64,000 nt of DNA from Methylococcales bacterium (GCA_030949405.1 JAUZSN010000002.1:1488001-1552000), one strand, 5' to 3'; positions 51,783 through 60,928 are shown, numbered from the stretch's first letter. The notes: generated from the sequence alone by a model not told the origin. Program-made: numbers and translations.

Positions 51783-52205
51783 ATGATTAAATTATTAACA
51801 AAAACACTGCCTTTAAGTGTTTTATTATTGACGGCCTGCGCTCAGCAAAGTGGTTGGACTCCAACGGTTGACAGTTATAACGACCCCAATGCCCATTTAC
51901 TTAAACAAGATATGAAAGAGTGTGAGCAGCTTGCAAAACATTCTTCGGGCGATACGATTAAAAAAGCGGCGATTGGTACGGGTGTGGGTGCGGTTGCAGG
52001 GGGTGCTGGTGGTGCCGCTATTGGCGCAGGATCAGGTCTTTATAGTGGGCGTAATATAGGCAGTCGTGCAGGCACAGGGGCGATTATAGGCGCTTCTGTC
52101 GGCGCGATTACAGGCGGCGTTCAGCAAGGTTATCAATCAAATAGTCAATATAAGAAAATTTATTCGGATTGTTTAAGAAATCGTGGACATCGCATACTTG
52201 ATTAA
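51783..52205 (+). CDS. Glycine-zipper lipoprotein
   Basis: The 140-residue protein has a type II signal peptide with lipobox LLTAC near residue 19. A glycine-zipper segment (about 64-116, AAIGTGVGAVAGGAGGAAIGAG and GTGAIIGASVGAITGGVQQGY) resembles SlyB/Rick_17kDa-type surface proteins. It ends with YSDCLRNRGHRIL, giving a second cysteine. It is expected in the outer or inner membrane and may form oligomeric or pore-like bundles. It lies 46 bp after ybbP on the same strand. Confidence 0.83.
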   Translation: MIKLLTKTLPLSVLLLTACAQQSGWTPTVDSYNDPNAHLLKQDMKECEQLAKHSSGDTIKKAAIGTGVGAVAGGAGGAAIGAGSGLYSGRNIGSRAGTGAIIGASVGAITGGVQQGYQSNSQYKKIYSDCLRNRGHRILD

Positions 52206-52217
52206 GATTTATTATGC

Positions 52218-52248
52218 TGTAGAGATACGACGAGTTCGTATCTCTACA
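52218..52248. repeat. Perfect 13-bp palindromic hairpin
   Basis: TGTAGAGATACGA and TCGTATCTCTACA form a perfect 13-bp stem around the loop CGAGT. No T-run follows, so it is not a typical terminator. It resembles the TAGAGACG-type palindromes common in cyanobacteria and large sulfur bacteria. It lies 12 bp after the lipoprotein gene. Confidence 0.7.
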
Positions 52249-52324
52249 AACGATTGTTTCGTAAAGTGTTGGTTTTACATTACCCACGCGCTCATTACTA
52301 ACCTTTTGTTAATTTCTTCTGATT

Positions 52325-52957
52325 ATGGATGATTATAAAAAATCATTATTTTTCCATTGGGTTTTATTGGTTATTTATAGCGGTATTAATATTTATACGG
52401 TTTATAGTCTTTCTCATTCGTGGCCAACGAAGGGGTGTTTATCTTGGTTTTGGTTAATCCTTTTTTGCCCTTTTTTTCTGTATTATTTTATTTCTATTTG
52501 TTATTCGTTGGCGAAAAAAGAAGATTTTTGTTGGAAACGATGTTTAGGGATAGGCACGCTTATTTTGGGTATTTTATTGGCGGGTGGATTATTACGCTAT
52601 ACACAAAAAAGTGCATTACGGAAACTTAACCGTGCTTACGGGCCTATGATTGAGAAGATTCGAGAGAAGATGCCGATGCCTTGTGAAGGGGGGTATTTTG
52701 ATATTCCTACGGTGGTTACTTATAACGGACGTAGTAATCGTATGATTAAGGAGGATGGAATCCCTGTCGGTTCTTTATGGTACGGTGACGGGCGTTTTGT
52801 TTTGCAATTTTTGGGCGGGTCTGTGGATGTGGATGGCAGTACGTTGTTTTATGATTCACGAATAGCGGAATGGCAAATTTTTCATAATGATGATTTACAG
52901 CGGCTTGATGCGTTTAAGCGTAGTTTGTTGACGTTGTATGAATGTGATGATTTTTAG
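52325..52957 (+). CDS. Hypothetical membrane protein next to orphan hsdS
   Basis: The 210-residue protein has three hydrophobic segments in the first 100 residues (about 8-29, 38-62, 73-93). The soluble C-terminal domain contains YGPMIEKIREKMPMPCEGGYFDIPTVVTYNG and mixed beta strands. I do not recognise the family. Its stop codon TAG is immediately followed by the ATG of hsdS, so the two are probably co-transcribed. No functional inference is safe. Confidence 0.5.
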   Translation: MDDYKKSLFFHWVLLVIYSGINIYTVYSLSHSWPTKGCLSWFWLILFCPFFLYYFISICYSLAKKEDFCWKRCLGIGTLILGILLAGGLLRYTQKSALRKLNRAYGPMIEKIREKMPMPCEGGYFDIPTVVTYNGRSNRMIKEDGIPVGSLWYGDGRFVLQFLGGSVDVDGSTLFYDSRIAEWQIFHNDDLQRLDAFKRSLLTLYECDDF

Positions 52958-54229
52958 ATGGATATGATTAAGAATGTGCCTGTGTTGCGGTTTCCTGAGT
53001 TTTCGGGGGATTGGGAAGTTAAATTATATGGAGAGATATATTCCTTTTACTCTACAAATTCACTTTCAAGAGATAAATTAAATTATGATAATGAAAATGT
53101 AAAAAACATCCATTATGGAGATATACATACAAAATTTAATACTATGTTTAATATTAAAAATGAATATGTACCATTTATAAATAGCGATGTTAATTTATCA
53201 AAAATTAAAAAAGAAAGCTACTGCTTAAATGGTGATTTAGTGATAGCTGATGCTTCAGAAAACTATGATGACATTGGTAAAACAATGGAAATTATTAATT
53301 TAAATGATGAAAAAGTAATAGCTGGTTTACATACATTTTTAGCAAGACCAAACAATTATGATATGGCTTTAGGTTATGCTGGATATTTATTACAGTCTTG
53401 GAAAGTAAGAAAGCAGATTATGACGATTGCTCAAGGTACAAAAGTTTTAAGCTTATCAACAAGTAGGTTAGCAAAAATAAATTTAAACCTTCCACAATTT
53501 AAAGAACAAACCAAAATCGCCAACTTTTTAACCCAAATCGACAGCAAAATAGGACAGTTAAGCAAGAAAAAACAGCTTTTAGAACGCTATAAAAAAGGAG
53601 TGATGCAAAATATTTTTTCTCAAGCGTTGAGATTTAAAGACGACAACGGTAATGCTTACCCTGATTGGGAAGTTAAGAAGTTAGAGTTAATTGCAACTTT
53701 TCATAGAGGGGGAGGTTTATCTAAATCTGATTTAGATAATAAAGGAAGTAATGAATGTATTCATTATGGTGAATTATTTACTTTATATAATGAGGTTATC
53801 AATATAGTTAATTCTAAAACAAATAAAAATGAAGGAGTTAAGAGTAAAGTAGGAGATATTTTAATGCCTAGTTCGGATGTTACTCCTCAAGGATTAGGAA
53901 AGGCTTCTGTATTAATGAAAAGTAATGTTTTATTAGGTGGAGATATTAATATTATAAGAAGTAATGAAAGAATAAACTCTATATTTTTAAGTTATTTAAT
54001 TAATTATGATAAAAATAAAGTTATTCGCCTTGTTACTGGTACTACAGTAAAACATATTTATACTAAAGATTTGAAAGTTATTGTTGTTAATTTCCCTTCA
54101 TCATTTAAAGAACAAACCAAAATTGCCAACTTTCTAACCGAACTCGACCAAAAAATAAACCTCGTAGAAAAACAACTAAATGGCACAAAGGACTATAAAA
54201 AAGGACTACTGCAACAACTGTTTGTTTAA
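52958..54229 (+). CDS. hsdS: Orphan type I restriction-modification specificity subunit
   Basis: The 423-residue protein has two target-recognition domains (about 1-175 and 240-385). Each is followed by a conserved helical spacer with FKEQTKIANFLTQIDSKI and FKEQTKIANFLTELDQKI. Both end with YKKG near KKGVMQNIFSQA and KKGLLQQLFV. HsdS sets DNA sequence specificity of HsdM and HsdR. Neither of these is in the window. Two TRDs and full length argue that it is intact. Its codons are more AT-rich than its neighbours, which suggests transfer. Confidence 0.85.
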   Translation: MDMIKNVPVLRFPEFSGDWEVKLYGEIYSFYSTNSLSRDKLNYDNENVKNIHYGDIHTKFNTMFNIKNEYVPFINSDVNLSKIKKESYCLNGDLVIADASENYDDIGKTMEIINLNDEKVIAGLHTFLARPNNYDMALGYAGYLLQSWKVRKQIMTIAQGTKVLSLSTSRLAKINLNLPQFKEQTKIANFLTQIDSKIGQLSKKKQLLERYKKGVMQNIFSQALRFKDDNGNAYPDWEVKKLELIATFHRGGGLSKSDLDNKGSNECIHYGELFTLYNEVINIVNSKTNKNEGVKSKVGDILMPSSDVTPQGLGKASVLMKSNVLLGGDINIIRSNERINSIFLSYLINYDKNKVIRLVTGTTVKHIYTKDLKVIVVNFPSSFKEQTKIANFLTELDQKINLVEKQLNGTKDYKKGLLQQLFV

Positions 54230-54239
54230 TCTCGCGTAG

Positions 54240-54265
54240 GGTGGATAAACGTAGCGTTATCCACC
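54240..54265. repeat. GGTGGATAA palindrome
   Basis: GGTGGATAA and TTATCCACC form an inverted repeat with an AACG/CGTT continuation and a one-base bulge. It sits 10 bp after the hsdS stop. It is REP-like and possibly stabilises or ends the transcript. Confidence 0.55.
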
Positions 54266-54313
54266 AAAACCTCGTTATGACATAATGCTTATTTGGCATC
54301 CTTCATTTCTCGG

Positions 54314-54430
54314 TTGATCGTTTAAATTGGAGTCCAAAACATGTTTTGGACTCCAGATTGCTAATATTTTCACCGCCTCTTTAGCTATTGACGAGTCACG
54401 AAAATAGCTAAAACTATTGGACTCCACGTA
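54314..54430. repeat. Palindromic dispersed repeat, family B copy 2
   Basis: A perfect 28-nt palindrome TGGAGTCCAAAACA/TGTTTTGGACTCCA spans 54328-54355. It is followed by TTAGCTATTGACGAGTCACG and AAAATAGCTAAAACTATTGG (54381-54420). This is the family B core seen at 34-80, inverted. GGAGTCC/GGACTCC motifs occur three times, so this copy carries an extra internal palindrome. Confidence 0.6.
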
Positions 54431-54540
54431 ATTTTTTAATGCTGTTCAAATGCTTATGGCGTATGACGCTATCGCTTATACGTCCTACGATACTCAAATA
54501 AATCTATAAATTTTTAAAGGCATCCACGTCATAAACCGAT

Positions 54541-56502
54541 ATGAACTACACGCTTAACGCACTTTGTCCCAATTGCTTTAAGGTTAGCCGACAAAAACAG
54601 TGCCAATCTTGTAACTTTGATCGAACAAGTTATCGTGAAGAGGAGCAACACTTACCCTTATTTAGCATCATCGGCGAACACTACACCCTTGGGCGTGTCT
54701 TAAGTAGCAGTGAACTCGCCCTTGTTTATAGGGCAAAAAGAGATAATGAAAATGAATTATTTGTTATCAAAGAATATTACCCCGAACAATTGGCAGGACG
54801 CGCGCGTGACGGAAACAATATCAAACCTAAAAATGGAATAAAAAATAAACAAGCATTTGATTTTTATCATAAACAATTTATTAACGAATCTCATTTACTT
54901 GAAAACTGTCAAAAATACCCCGCAATCGAGGGGATTGTTCGCTATGCCGACTTAATTGAACAAAACAATACCCTGTATTTAGTGATGGAATATATAAAGG
55001 GCTGTACGTTATTTGATTTATGGTTAAACCAGCAAAAACTTTCTGAAAAACAAATTAAACTCTGGTTAAAACCCTTATTAGATACTCTGGAAAAATTACA
55101 TCAACGTAATTATTATCATCAAAATATTAGCTTAAAAAATATATTTTTACGTGACGGCGATGACAAAATAAACCAACCTGTTTTAATGGACTTTGGATTA
55201 TCACTTCAAACAATACAACCGTCTGTTACAAACCTTAATGCTATTAAATATAAAGCTCCTGAGCAACATATTGATAACCCTGAAACCCACATAGATGCCT
55301 TAACCGATTTATATTCATTGGGGGCCGTTTTATTTCATTGTATTAATGGCAAAGAAATGCCTAATATTGAAATACGCCGCATGGGTTCCGCTTTAGTCTT
55401 TATTAAAAATGTTGACCCCACCTTAAAAAAAACCATTGAACGTTGTTTAGCGTTATCTAAAAAAAATCGCCTTCAAACAGTAGCGGCGTTAAAAAAACTT
55501 TTAATTCCATTTTTTTCATCATCAAATCAGATATTTCCTAATGCGTCACTCGAGGAGCAACGTAAACGTGATTCCGCACTGTGGCAGCAAACTAAAAAAG
55601 CCGAGAACATTAAAGCCTACCAAAGTTATTTAGATCATTGTGAACTCGGTGAGCAAGCCGAAATTGCCGTAGAAGCCATTAAGCGTTTAAAATTAGAAGC
55701 GCGATTAATTGCCTTAGAAAATCAAAATGGCGTATCCCCAAGCATTAAGATTATCGAACACTTTTCACTGAGTACCTCGCAAGATAAATTGATCGATGGG
55801 CAATTGGCTCCTGTGATGGTGCTTATTCCTGAAGGTCGTTTTTTAATGGGATCCGCAGAAACAGAAATAGATCGTTTTGAAAATGAAACCCAGCATGACG
55901 CGGTTATAGAAAAACCCTTTCATATTGGAAAATATCCTGTCACCTTTTCGGAATATGATTTATTTTGTGAACAAACAAGTTTGACACATAGCCCTAAAGA
56001 AAAGCCCGATGATTCAGGATGGGGTCGAGGAGCGCGTCCTGTTATTCATGTTTCATGGTTTGATGCGATGGCTTATTGTGAATGGCTTTCCGAGCAAACA
56101 GGAAAAAATTATAAATTACCCACTGAAATTGAATGGGAATATGCCTGCCGTGCTAAGTCTGAAACCGCTTATTATTTTGGTCCAGCGACGAAGGAATTAA
56201 AAGATTATGCGTGGTATCGAAAAAATGCGGAGGCTAAAACCCATGAGGTGGGCTTAAAACAGCCTAATTTTTGGGGAATTTATGATATGCACGGTAATGT
56301 ATGGGAATGGACTTCATCAAAATACCATGAAAGTTATAGTCTTGATGAAATGCAGCTTGCAGATAATCTTTTTTTTCATCCCGTCGTCCGAGGGGGATCA
56401 TGGGATTATATTCCTTGGTGGTTACGTTCAGCCTATCGTGATGGTTGGGAAGCCAGTTATCGCAATAGCGACCTAGGATTTCGGGTTATTAGAACCTGTT
56501 AA
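54541..56502 (+). CDS. Protein-kinase-like and SUMF1/FGE-domain fusion protein
   Basis: The 653-residue protein starts with a zinc ribbon (Cys9, Cys12, Cys21, Cys24). A kinase domain (about 48-320) follows, then a linker and a C-terminal FGE-sulfatase/SUMF1 domain (about 420-653, PEGRFLMGSAETEID, LPTEIEWEYACRAKSE, GNVWEWTSS, VVRGGSWDYIPWWLRSAYRD, LGFRVIRTC). The kinase lacks the glycine loop. The HRD motif reads HQNISLKNIF, with catalytic Asp replaced by Asn. DFG and VIK are kept. The FGE domain lacks the GGSYMC-type cysteine pair of true formylglycine enzymes. It is probably a signalling or scaffold protein rather than an active kinase. Confidence 0.85.
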   Translation: MNYTLNALCPNCFKVSRQKQCQSCNFDRTSYREEEQHLPLFSIIGEHYTLGRVLSSSELALVYRAKRDNENELFVIKEYYPEQLAGRARDGNNIKPKNGIKNKQAFDFYHKQFINESHLLENCQKYPAIEGIVRYADLIEQNNTLYLVMEYIKGCTLFDLWLNQQKLSEKQIKLWLKPLLDTLEKLHQRNYYHQNISLKNIFLRDGDDKINQPVLMDFGLSLQTIQPSVTNLNAIKYKAPEQHIDNPETHIDALTDLYSLGAVLFHCINGKEMPNIEIRRMGSALVFIKNVDPTLKKTIERCLALSKKNRLQTVAALKKLLIPFFSSSNQIFPNASLEEQRKRDSALWQQTKKAENIKAYQSYLDHCELGEQAEIAVEAIKRLKLEARLIALENQNGVSPSIKIIEHFSLSTSQDKLIDGQLAPVMVLIPEGRFLMGSAETEIDRFENETQHDAVIEKPFHIGKYPVTFSEYDLFCEQTSLTHSPKEKPDDSGWGRGARPVIHVSWFDAMAYCEWLSEQTGKNYKLPTEIEWEYACRAKSETAYYFGPATKELKDYAWYRKNAEAKTHEVGLKQPNFWGIYDMHGNVWEWTSSKYHESYSLDEMQLADNLFFHPVVRGGSWDYIPWWLRSAYRDGWEASYRNSDLGFRVIRTC

Positions 56503-56571
56503 TTCATCCGCTCACACCGCTCAATTTAATAATAATCACCTATTGATGATCTTGCTAGGAAATATACTGCT

Positions 56572-57564
56572 TTGAAACCTAATTCTACCCGCCGTTGGCA
56601 ACAACAATTAACTGATGCCTTTAAATCTATTTCAGATCTTTACACGTATTTAGAACTTGAGCAAAATACTCCCTTTTCAAAGACAGCGCAGCTTAATTTT
56701 CCGTTACGTGTTCCACAAAGTTTTGCCGAACGAATGGAAAAAGGCAATCCGAATGACCCGTTATTAAAACAAGTACTGCCACTTATCCAAGAAACGCAAA
56801 CCGTTGCAGGATTTGGTCTTGATCCTGTGGGTGATTTAAATGCGATGGTCGAAACGGGTGTTATTCATAAATATCAAGGACGAGCGTTATTTATTAATAC
56901 GGGAAGTTGTGCCATTCATTGCCGTTATTGTTTTCGGCGGAATTTTCCGTATACCGATTTTCAGTTAGGTAATCAAAAACAACGGCAAGCGGTGGCTTAT
57001 TTACAACAACATACGGATATTCATGAAGTCATTTTAAGTGGCGGCGATCCGCTGTTATTAGCCGATGATAAGCTTGCTAAATTAATACAGCAATTAAATA
57101 CGATTCCGCATTTAAAACGGATTAGAATTCATAGTCGTTTACCGATTGTCTTGCCCGATCGAATTACAGATGAGCTAATGAATGCGCTCGTACAAACGAA
57201 TAAAGACATCATTATGGTGATTCATTGTAATCATACGAATGAATTAAATTTAGACGTGAAACGGGCGTGTGAAAAAATGCGTGATGCTCATATTATGTTA
57301 CTAAATCAAAGTGTTTTGTTAAAAGGTATTAATGATGAAGTTGCTCAATTGGGGCAATTAAGTGAAAAATTAGTTAGTTTTGGCGTGATGCCCTATTATT
57401 TACATTTACTGGATAAAGCCGCAGGAACCGCCCATTTTGAGGTCTCAAAAGCAAGAGCCATTTTATTAATGCGTGAATTACAGGCCCACTTATCAGGTTA
57501 TTTAATCCCTAAATTAGTACAAGAAGAAGCAGGCGAAAGGGCAAAAACACAGATAGATTATTGA
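56572..57564 (+). CDS. epmB: EF-P beta-lysylation protein EpmB (lysine 2,3-aminomutase-like)
   Basis: EpmB is a radical-SAM, PLP-dependent enzyme making (R)-beta-lysine for EF-P modification. The 330-residue protein has the CAIHCRYCFRR cluster motif (CxxxCxxC), QAVAYLQQHTDIHEVILSGGDP, RIRIHSRLPIVLPDR, the PLP lysine region near LLNQSVLLKGIND, and PYYLHLLDKAAGTAHF. The start is TTG. It partially overlaps the convergent PP2C gene (57558-57564). Efp and epmA are not in the window. Confidence 0.93.
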   Translation: MKPNSTRRWQQQLTDAFKSISDLYTYLELEQNTPFSKTAQLNFPLRVPQSFAERMEKGNPNDPLLKQVLPLIQETQTVAGFGLDPVGDLNAMVETGVIHKYQGRALFINTGSCAIHCRYCFRRNFPYTDFQLGNQKQRQAVAYLQQHTDIHEVILSGGDPLLLADDKLAKLIQQLNTIPHLKRIRIHSRLPIVLPDRITDELMNALVQTNKDIIMVIHCNHTNELNLDVKRACEKMRDAHIMLLNQSVLLKGINDEVAQLGQLSEKLVSFGVMPYYLHLLDKAAGTAHFEVSKARAILLMRELQAHLSGYLIPKLVQEEAGERAKTQIDY

Positions 57565-58640
57565 TTAAATCGTTCAGGAATTTCAACCATAACAGCATCG
57601 GATTCATGTCTATCTTCAATCGTTATTGTTGCGTTTAAGGTGTTTTTTTTAAGTAAATTTTGAGGATCAAATACGGGCTTAGGGAGGATTATAGGCGGTG
57701 TTACTCGCATAATCTCTAACGTATTGTTACGTTGTATTTCTTCAATATTTTGAAAATTAAATTGCAATAATAATAAGATAAATAACGCCCCTAAACCAAA
57801 AGCGATAATAATGAGTAAGTTTAAATTTTTTGAGGCCCAAGATAAAGAGCTCGCATAATTTTTGGTGTTACGATTAGGTAACGTTGCGACTTTATAAGCA
57901 ATAATACTGGTATTGTCCTGTATAGGATTATTTTTAGAGCGAATAGCCAGCATTAACGCCTCTGTTAATAACGCCATATCATAATGCGGATTCTGCTGTA
58001 AGATGGCGCTTATTTCATCCGTAGTTAAGGTTTCTATGCCATCACTGGCAAGCAGTAAAATATCATTTTCCAACAGCTCAAACGGTTTTTTAGGCGCATC
58101 AATCAAGGCGATGGCCTTGCCATTTAAAACCGATCGTAGACTATGCCTTAAGGGTTCATTTTTGGCTGCTTCTTCAGTCATTTCACCTAATTTCGCCATT
58201 CGCATGTAAACACTGGCCATTGAATGGTCTTGATTTAGACGAATTAGGGTTTCATTTCGATACAGCCAAAGCGGTGAGTCGCCCACACTCACCCAATGTA
58301 ACTGCTTATTATTCACATGGGCCACTAATAAAGTGGTCCCCATTCCTTTAAGTTCGGGCTGTATAGAGACTCGTGTTGCCAGTGCGTTATTAGCCTCAGC
58401 TAATCCTAGCTGTAATCGGTTGACAATATCTTTTTGATCGTTTTGGTACGTTGCTATAAATTGCTGAACGACTAATTGACTGGCTTTTTCCCCATCGACA
58501 TGACCCCCCATTCCATCGGCTAATAAGAGTAATGATTCTTCACCCTCACTCTTAGTCGTTGAAAGCGAAAGATACCGGATGGTATCTTCTTGCTTTTCTC
58601 GGTGGCCTAGTAACTGTTTTGCCGCACAGAGGGTTTTCAT
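57558..58640 (-). CDS. PP2C-type protein phosphatase with C-terminal membrane anchor
   Basis: The 360-residue protein has the metal-binding motifs of PP2C phosphatases: HREKQEDTIR, LLLADGMGGHVDGEKASQ, GMGTTLLVAHV, HWVSVGDSPLWLYR, and LLLASDGIETLTTDEI. A transmembrane segment (about 267-290) and an 80-residue periplasmic tail follow. It dephosphorylates Ser/Thr proteins and may counteract a kinase. The nearby kinase-like protein appears catalytically dead, so the true partner is probably elsewhere. Its start touches ccmI by 1 bp. Confidence 0.9.
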   Translation of the reverse strand: MKTLCAAKQLLGHREKQEDTIRYLSLSTTKSEGEESLLLLADGMGGHVDGEKASQLVVQQFIATYQNDQKDIVNRLQLGLAEANNALATRVSIQPELKGMGTTLLVAHVNNKQLHWVSVGDSPLWLYRNETLIRLNQDHSMASVYMRMAKLGEMTEEAAKNEPLRHSLRSVLNGKAIALIDAPKKPFELLENDILLLASDGIETLTTDEISAILQQNPHYDMALLTEALMLAIRSKNNPIQDNTSIIAYKVATLPNRNTKNYASSLSWASKNLNLLIIIAFGLGALFILLLLQFNFQNIEEIQRNNTLEIMRVTPPIILPKPVFDPQNLLKKNTLNATITIEDRHESDAVMVEIPERFNQ

Positions 58641-59941
58641 TACTCGACAACTTGATTTATCAGCATAGTAAAAGGGGCTGCTCCTTTAACGGCTACTTTC
58701 TCAGCTTTAATAAATAAGTCACCCTTATTTGACTGAGGTCGTCCTGCAAATGAAACTCGTGCCGTAATACTAACAAAATCAACTGAGGATAATTTAGCGG
58801 AGGGCATCGGTGATTTCGTATCATCTAAAATAATGGTTTTAGGTAAATCCTTAACCTGCAAGCGTTCTGCAGCTAAAGGCATTCTGCCGCCCATTTTTTG
58901 AGCAAAAACAAAAATAATATCATCGGCTTTAGTTTTCGCTTTTAATTCGCGGCTAATATCTAATTTAATTTCAATATGAGCCGAAGTGGTGGATTCTATT
59001 TTTGCCGTTGTTTTTTCCGCTGTTTTTATGGGCGCGGCGGCGATGGGTTTTTGACCTAATTTAGCGTTAGTTTGAGCAATAACAGGTTCAATAAAGCTGC
59101 TTAAAAGCTGTGGGCTGGCTTTAGTTTTTGCCTTTTCCCAATGGCCAACCGCTGTTTTTAAATCGCCTGCGGTATAAGCTTGTATGCCTTTAATAATTAA
59201 AGCAGAGGATTCAAGTGGGTCTAGGGTCAATGCGGTGTTCATCGCTTTTTCTATTTCAGGAGTGATGACTTCACCCGCGGCTTGAAATAACATTTGAGCA
59301 TACGAACCCATCACAGCGGCAAGATTAGGATCGTCTTTAGGCATTTGTTTCATTGCAGATGAAAATGCATCAGCCGATTTAGCAAATTTTCCAGTCGCAG
59401 AATAGGTATTGGCTAATAAGAACCATTTTTCTAAATCATTAGGATTTTTTTGCAATTTTTGTTCGAGCATAACGATGATTTTATCAAAACTAGGGGCCTC
59501 TTTTTTCGTCGTTGCCGTTTGTTTTGGTTGCTCAGATGCCGCTTCTGCATTCATTGTTAACGATAATGCAAAATCATCACTACGACCGATTTTCAAATAA
59601 ATGCCAAAACTAATCCCAATGACCAGTAAGGTAATGACACTACTCACCATCCAATGGGAGGGTTGTATGGAAATCGGTTTTAAAGGAGTCTCAACATTAG
59701 TCTGAACATCAGTCAATAAGGATTTTTCGAGTTCAATCTTAAGTTGTAAAAAAGTATCCTCATTTAAGTTGCCTTGCAGCTTTTCGTACTCTAATTCAGC
59801 GAGTCGTTGTTTAAAAATATCAATATTTTGTTGTTTATCACTTAAGCTAGCCTCACTATGATGCGGCTTTATTAATGGAAAAAAGATAACCAGCAGTGCG
59901 ATCAGAGATAATCCCGCAAAAATCAACCATAATTCTGTCAT
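58640..59941 (-). CDS. ccmI: Cytochrome c maturation protein CcmI
   Basis: The 433-residue protein has a first transmembrane helix (about 4-24) followed by a conserved leucine-zipper-like region, QRLAELEYEKLQGNLNEDTF. A second helix is at about 98-115. Periplasmic TPR repeats follow (about 150-290, WFLLANTYSATGKFAKSADAFSSAM), and the C-terminal domain is an apocytochrome chaperone module. CcmI carries apocytochrome c to the heme-ligation complex. It is the last gene of ccmG-ccmH-ccmI, overlapping ccmH by 1 bp. Confidence 0.9.
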   Translation of the reverse strand: MTELWLIFAGLSLIALLVIFFPLIKPHHSEASLSDKQQNIDIFKQRLAELEYEKLQGNLNEDTFLQLKIELEKSLLTDVQTNVETPLKPISIQPSHWMVSSVITLLVIGISFGIYLKIGRSDDFALSLTMNAEAASEQPKQTATTKKEAPSFDKIIVMLEQKLQKNPNDLEKWFLLANTYSATGKFAKSADAFSSAMKQMPKDDPNLAAVMGSYAQMLFQAAGEVITPEIEKAMNTALTLDPLESSALIIKGIQAYTAGDLKTAVGHWEKAKTKASPQLLSSFIEPVIAQTNAKLGQKPIAAAPIKTAEKTTAKIESTTSAHIEIKLDISRELKAKTKADDIIFVFAQKMGGRMPLAAERLQVKDLPKTIILDDTKSPMPSAKLSSVDFVSITARVSFAGRPQSNKGDLFIKAEKVAVKGAAPFTMLINQVVE

Positions 59942-60417
59942 TATTTTTTCTCATTCGTTGTATTTAATAAAGTTGCTAAGGTTCGCTGTTGTTGCGAGTT
60001 TAGCGTTGGATTATTTTCATTCGTAGACGTTTTTTTAAGTCGATGGCGTAAAATAAAACCCACAATAATCAAGCCAATAACTAATAATAGAATAGGACCA
60101 TACCAAAGCAATAAGGTTTGCCCACTTACACGGGGCTTATATAAAACAAATTCACCATAACGCTCCAACATGTAATCAATAATAACCTCGTCAGATTTAT
60201 CTTTTTCGAGCATTTGATAAACTTTCATCCGCAAATCAGTTGCTATTTCTGAATTTGAGTCGGCTAGCGTTTGGTTTTGACATTTAGGGCAACGTAATTC
60301 TGCAACAAGCGTTTGAAAACGATGTTGTTTTTCGTCATCCTTAAATTGATAAACATCAATGGCAGCCAATACATTCAATGACATGACACTTAAAATAAGC
60401 ATTAAAATTTTATTCAT
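59941..60417 (-). CDS. ccmH: Cytochrome c maturation protein CcmH
   Basis: The 158-residue protein has a signal peptide (about 1-19). The reductase motif LRCPKCQNQTLADSNSEIATDLR carries CxxC. A membrane helix is at about 103-126, and DEVIIDYMLERYGEFVLYKPR lies just before it. It keeps apocytochrome cysteines reduced for heme attachment. It overlaps ccmI by 1 bp and ccmG by 8 bp. Confidence 0.94.
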   Translation of the reverse strand: MNKILMLILSVMSLNVLAAIDVYQFKDDEKQHRFQTLVAELRCPKCQNQTLADSNSEIATDLRMKVYQMLEKDKSDEVIIDYMLERYGEFVLYKPRVSGQTLLLWYGPILLLVIGLIIVGFILRHRLKKTSTNENNPTLNSQQQRTLATLLNTTNEKK

Positions 60418-60928
60418 TAATCATGCCTTTTAATTTTTTCCAAACGTCTTCGGTGACGACACCGACATGGCGATATGTAATAATCCCATTTTTATCTAAT
60501 AAATAGGTTTCGGGTGCGCCATAAACGCCTAAGTCTAACCCCAACATACCTGATTCGTCATAGATATTAAATTGGTAAGGATCACCGAGTTGTTCTAACC
60601 AATTTAAAGCCGCTTCACGATTATCTTTATAATTAAGTCCAATAATCGGAATTTTATTTTCTCGCGCCATTTTAAGGAGTTGAATGTGTTCTTGGCGACA
60701 TGAAGGACACCACGTTGCCCAAACATTAACGAGTACAGGTTGACCGATAAGGTCGGCATTAGTGGCTATTGTATTAGCATTTTTTAGGGTTTCAACCTTA
60801 AAACTGGGGAAGGGTTTACCGAGAAGGGCGGAGGGTAATTCGGTGGGGTCAATACTTAACCCTTTCCATAAAAATGCCCCTAAAACGATAAATAAAGCTA
60901 AGGGAATAAATAATAACCCTCTTTTCAT
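60410..60928 (-). CDS. ccmG: Thiol:disulfide interchange protein CcmG/DsbE
   Basis: The 172-residue membrane-anchored thioredoxin has one N-terminal helix (about 5-22). The active site is VNVWATWCPSCRQEH (CPSC). GLNYKDNREAALNWL and YGAPETYLLDKNGIITYRHVG mark the cis-Pro loop and substrate groove. It supplies reductant to CcmH/apocytochrome during cytochrome c maturation. It is the first gene of the ccmGHI group here. ccmA-F are not in the window. Confidence 0.95.
   Translation of the reverse strand: MKRGLLFIPLALFIVLGAFLWKGLSIDPTELPSALLGKPFPSFKVETLKNANTIATNADLIGQPVLVNVWATWCPSCRQEHIQLLKMARENKIPIIGLNYKDNREAALNWLEQLGDPYQFNIYDESGMLGLDLGVYGAPETYLLDKNGIITYRHVGVVTEDVWKKLKGMINE

Larger units (their letters stand above)
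54230..54540. other. 311-bp repeat-rich intergenic region
   Basis: Between hsdS and the kinase gene are the GGTGGATAA/TTATCCACC hairpin (54240-54265), a family B repeat copy (54314-54430) and a tail with AT-rich DNA and no ORF. The region must also carry the kinase promoter, which I could not place. Confidence 0.6.

Noticed and set aside
54541-56502. Formylglycine-generating enzyme activity
   Set aside because: The C-terminal domain lacks the conserved cysteine pair, so only the fold is supported.
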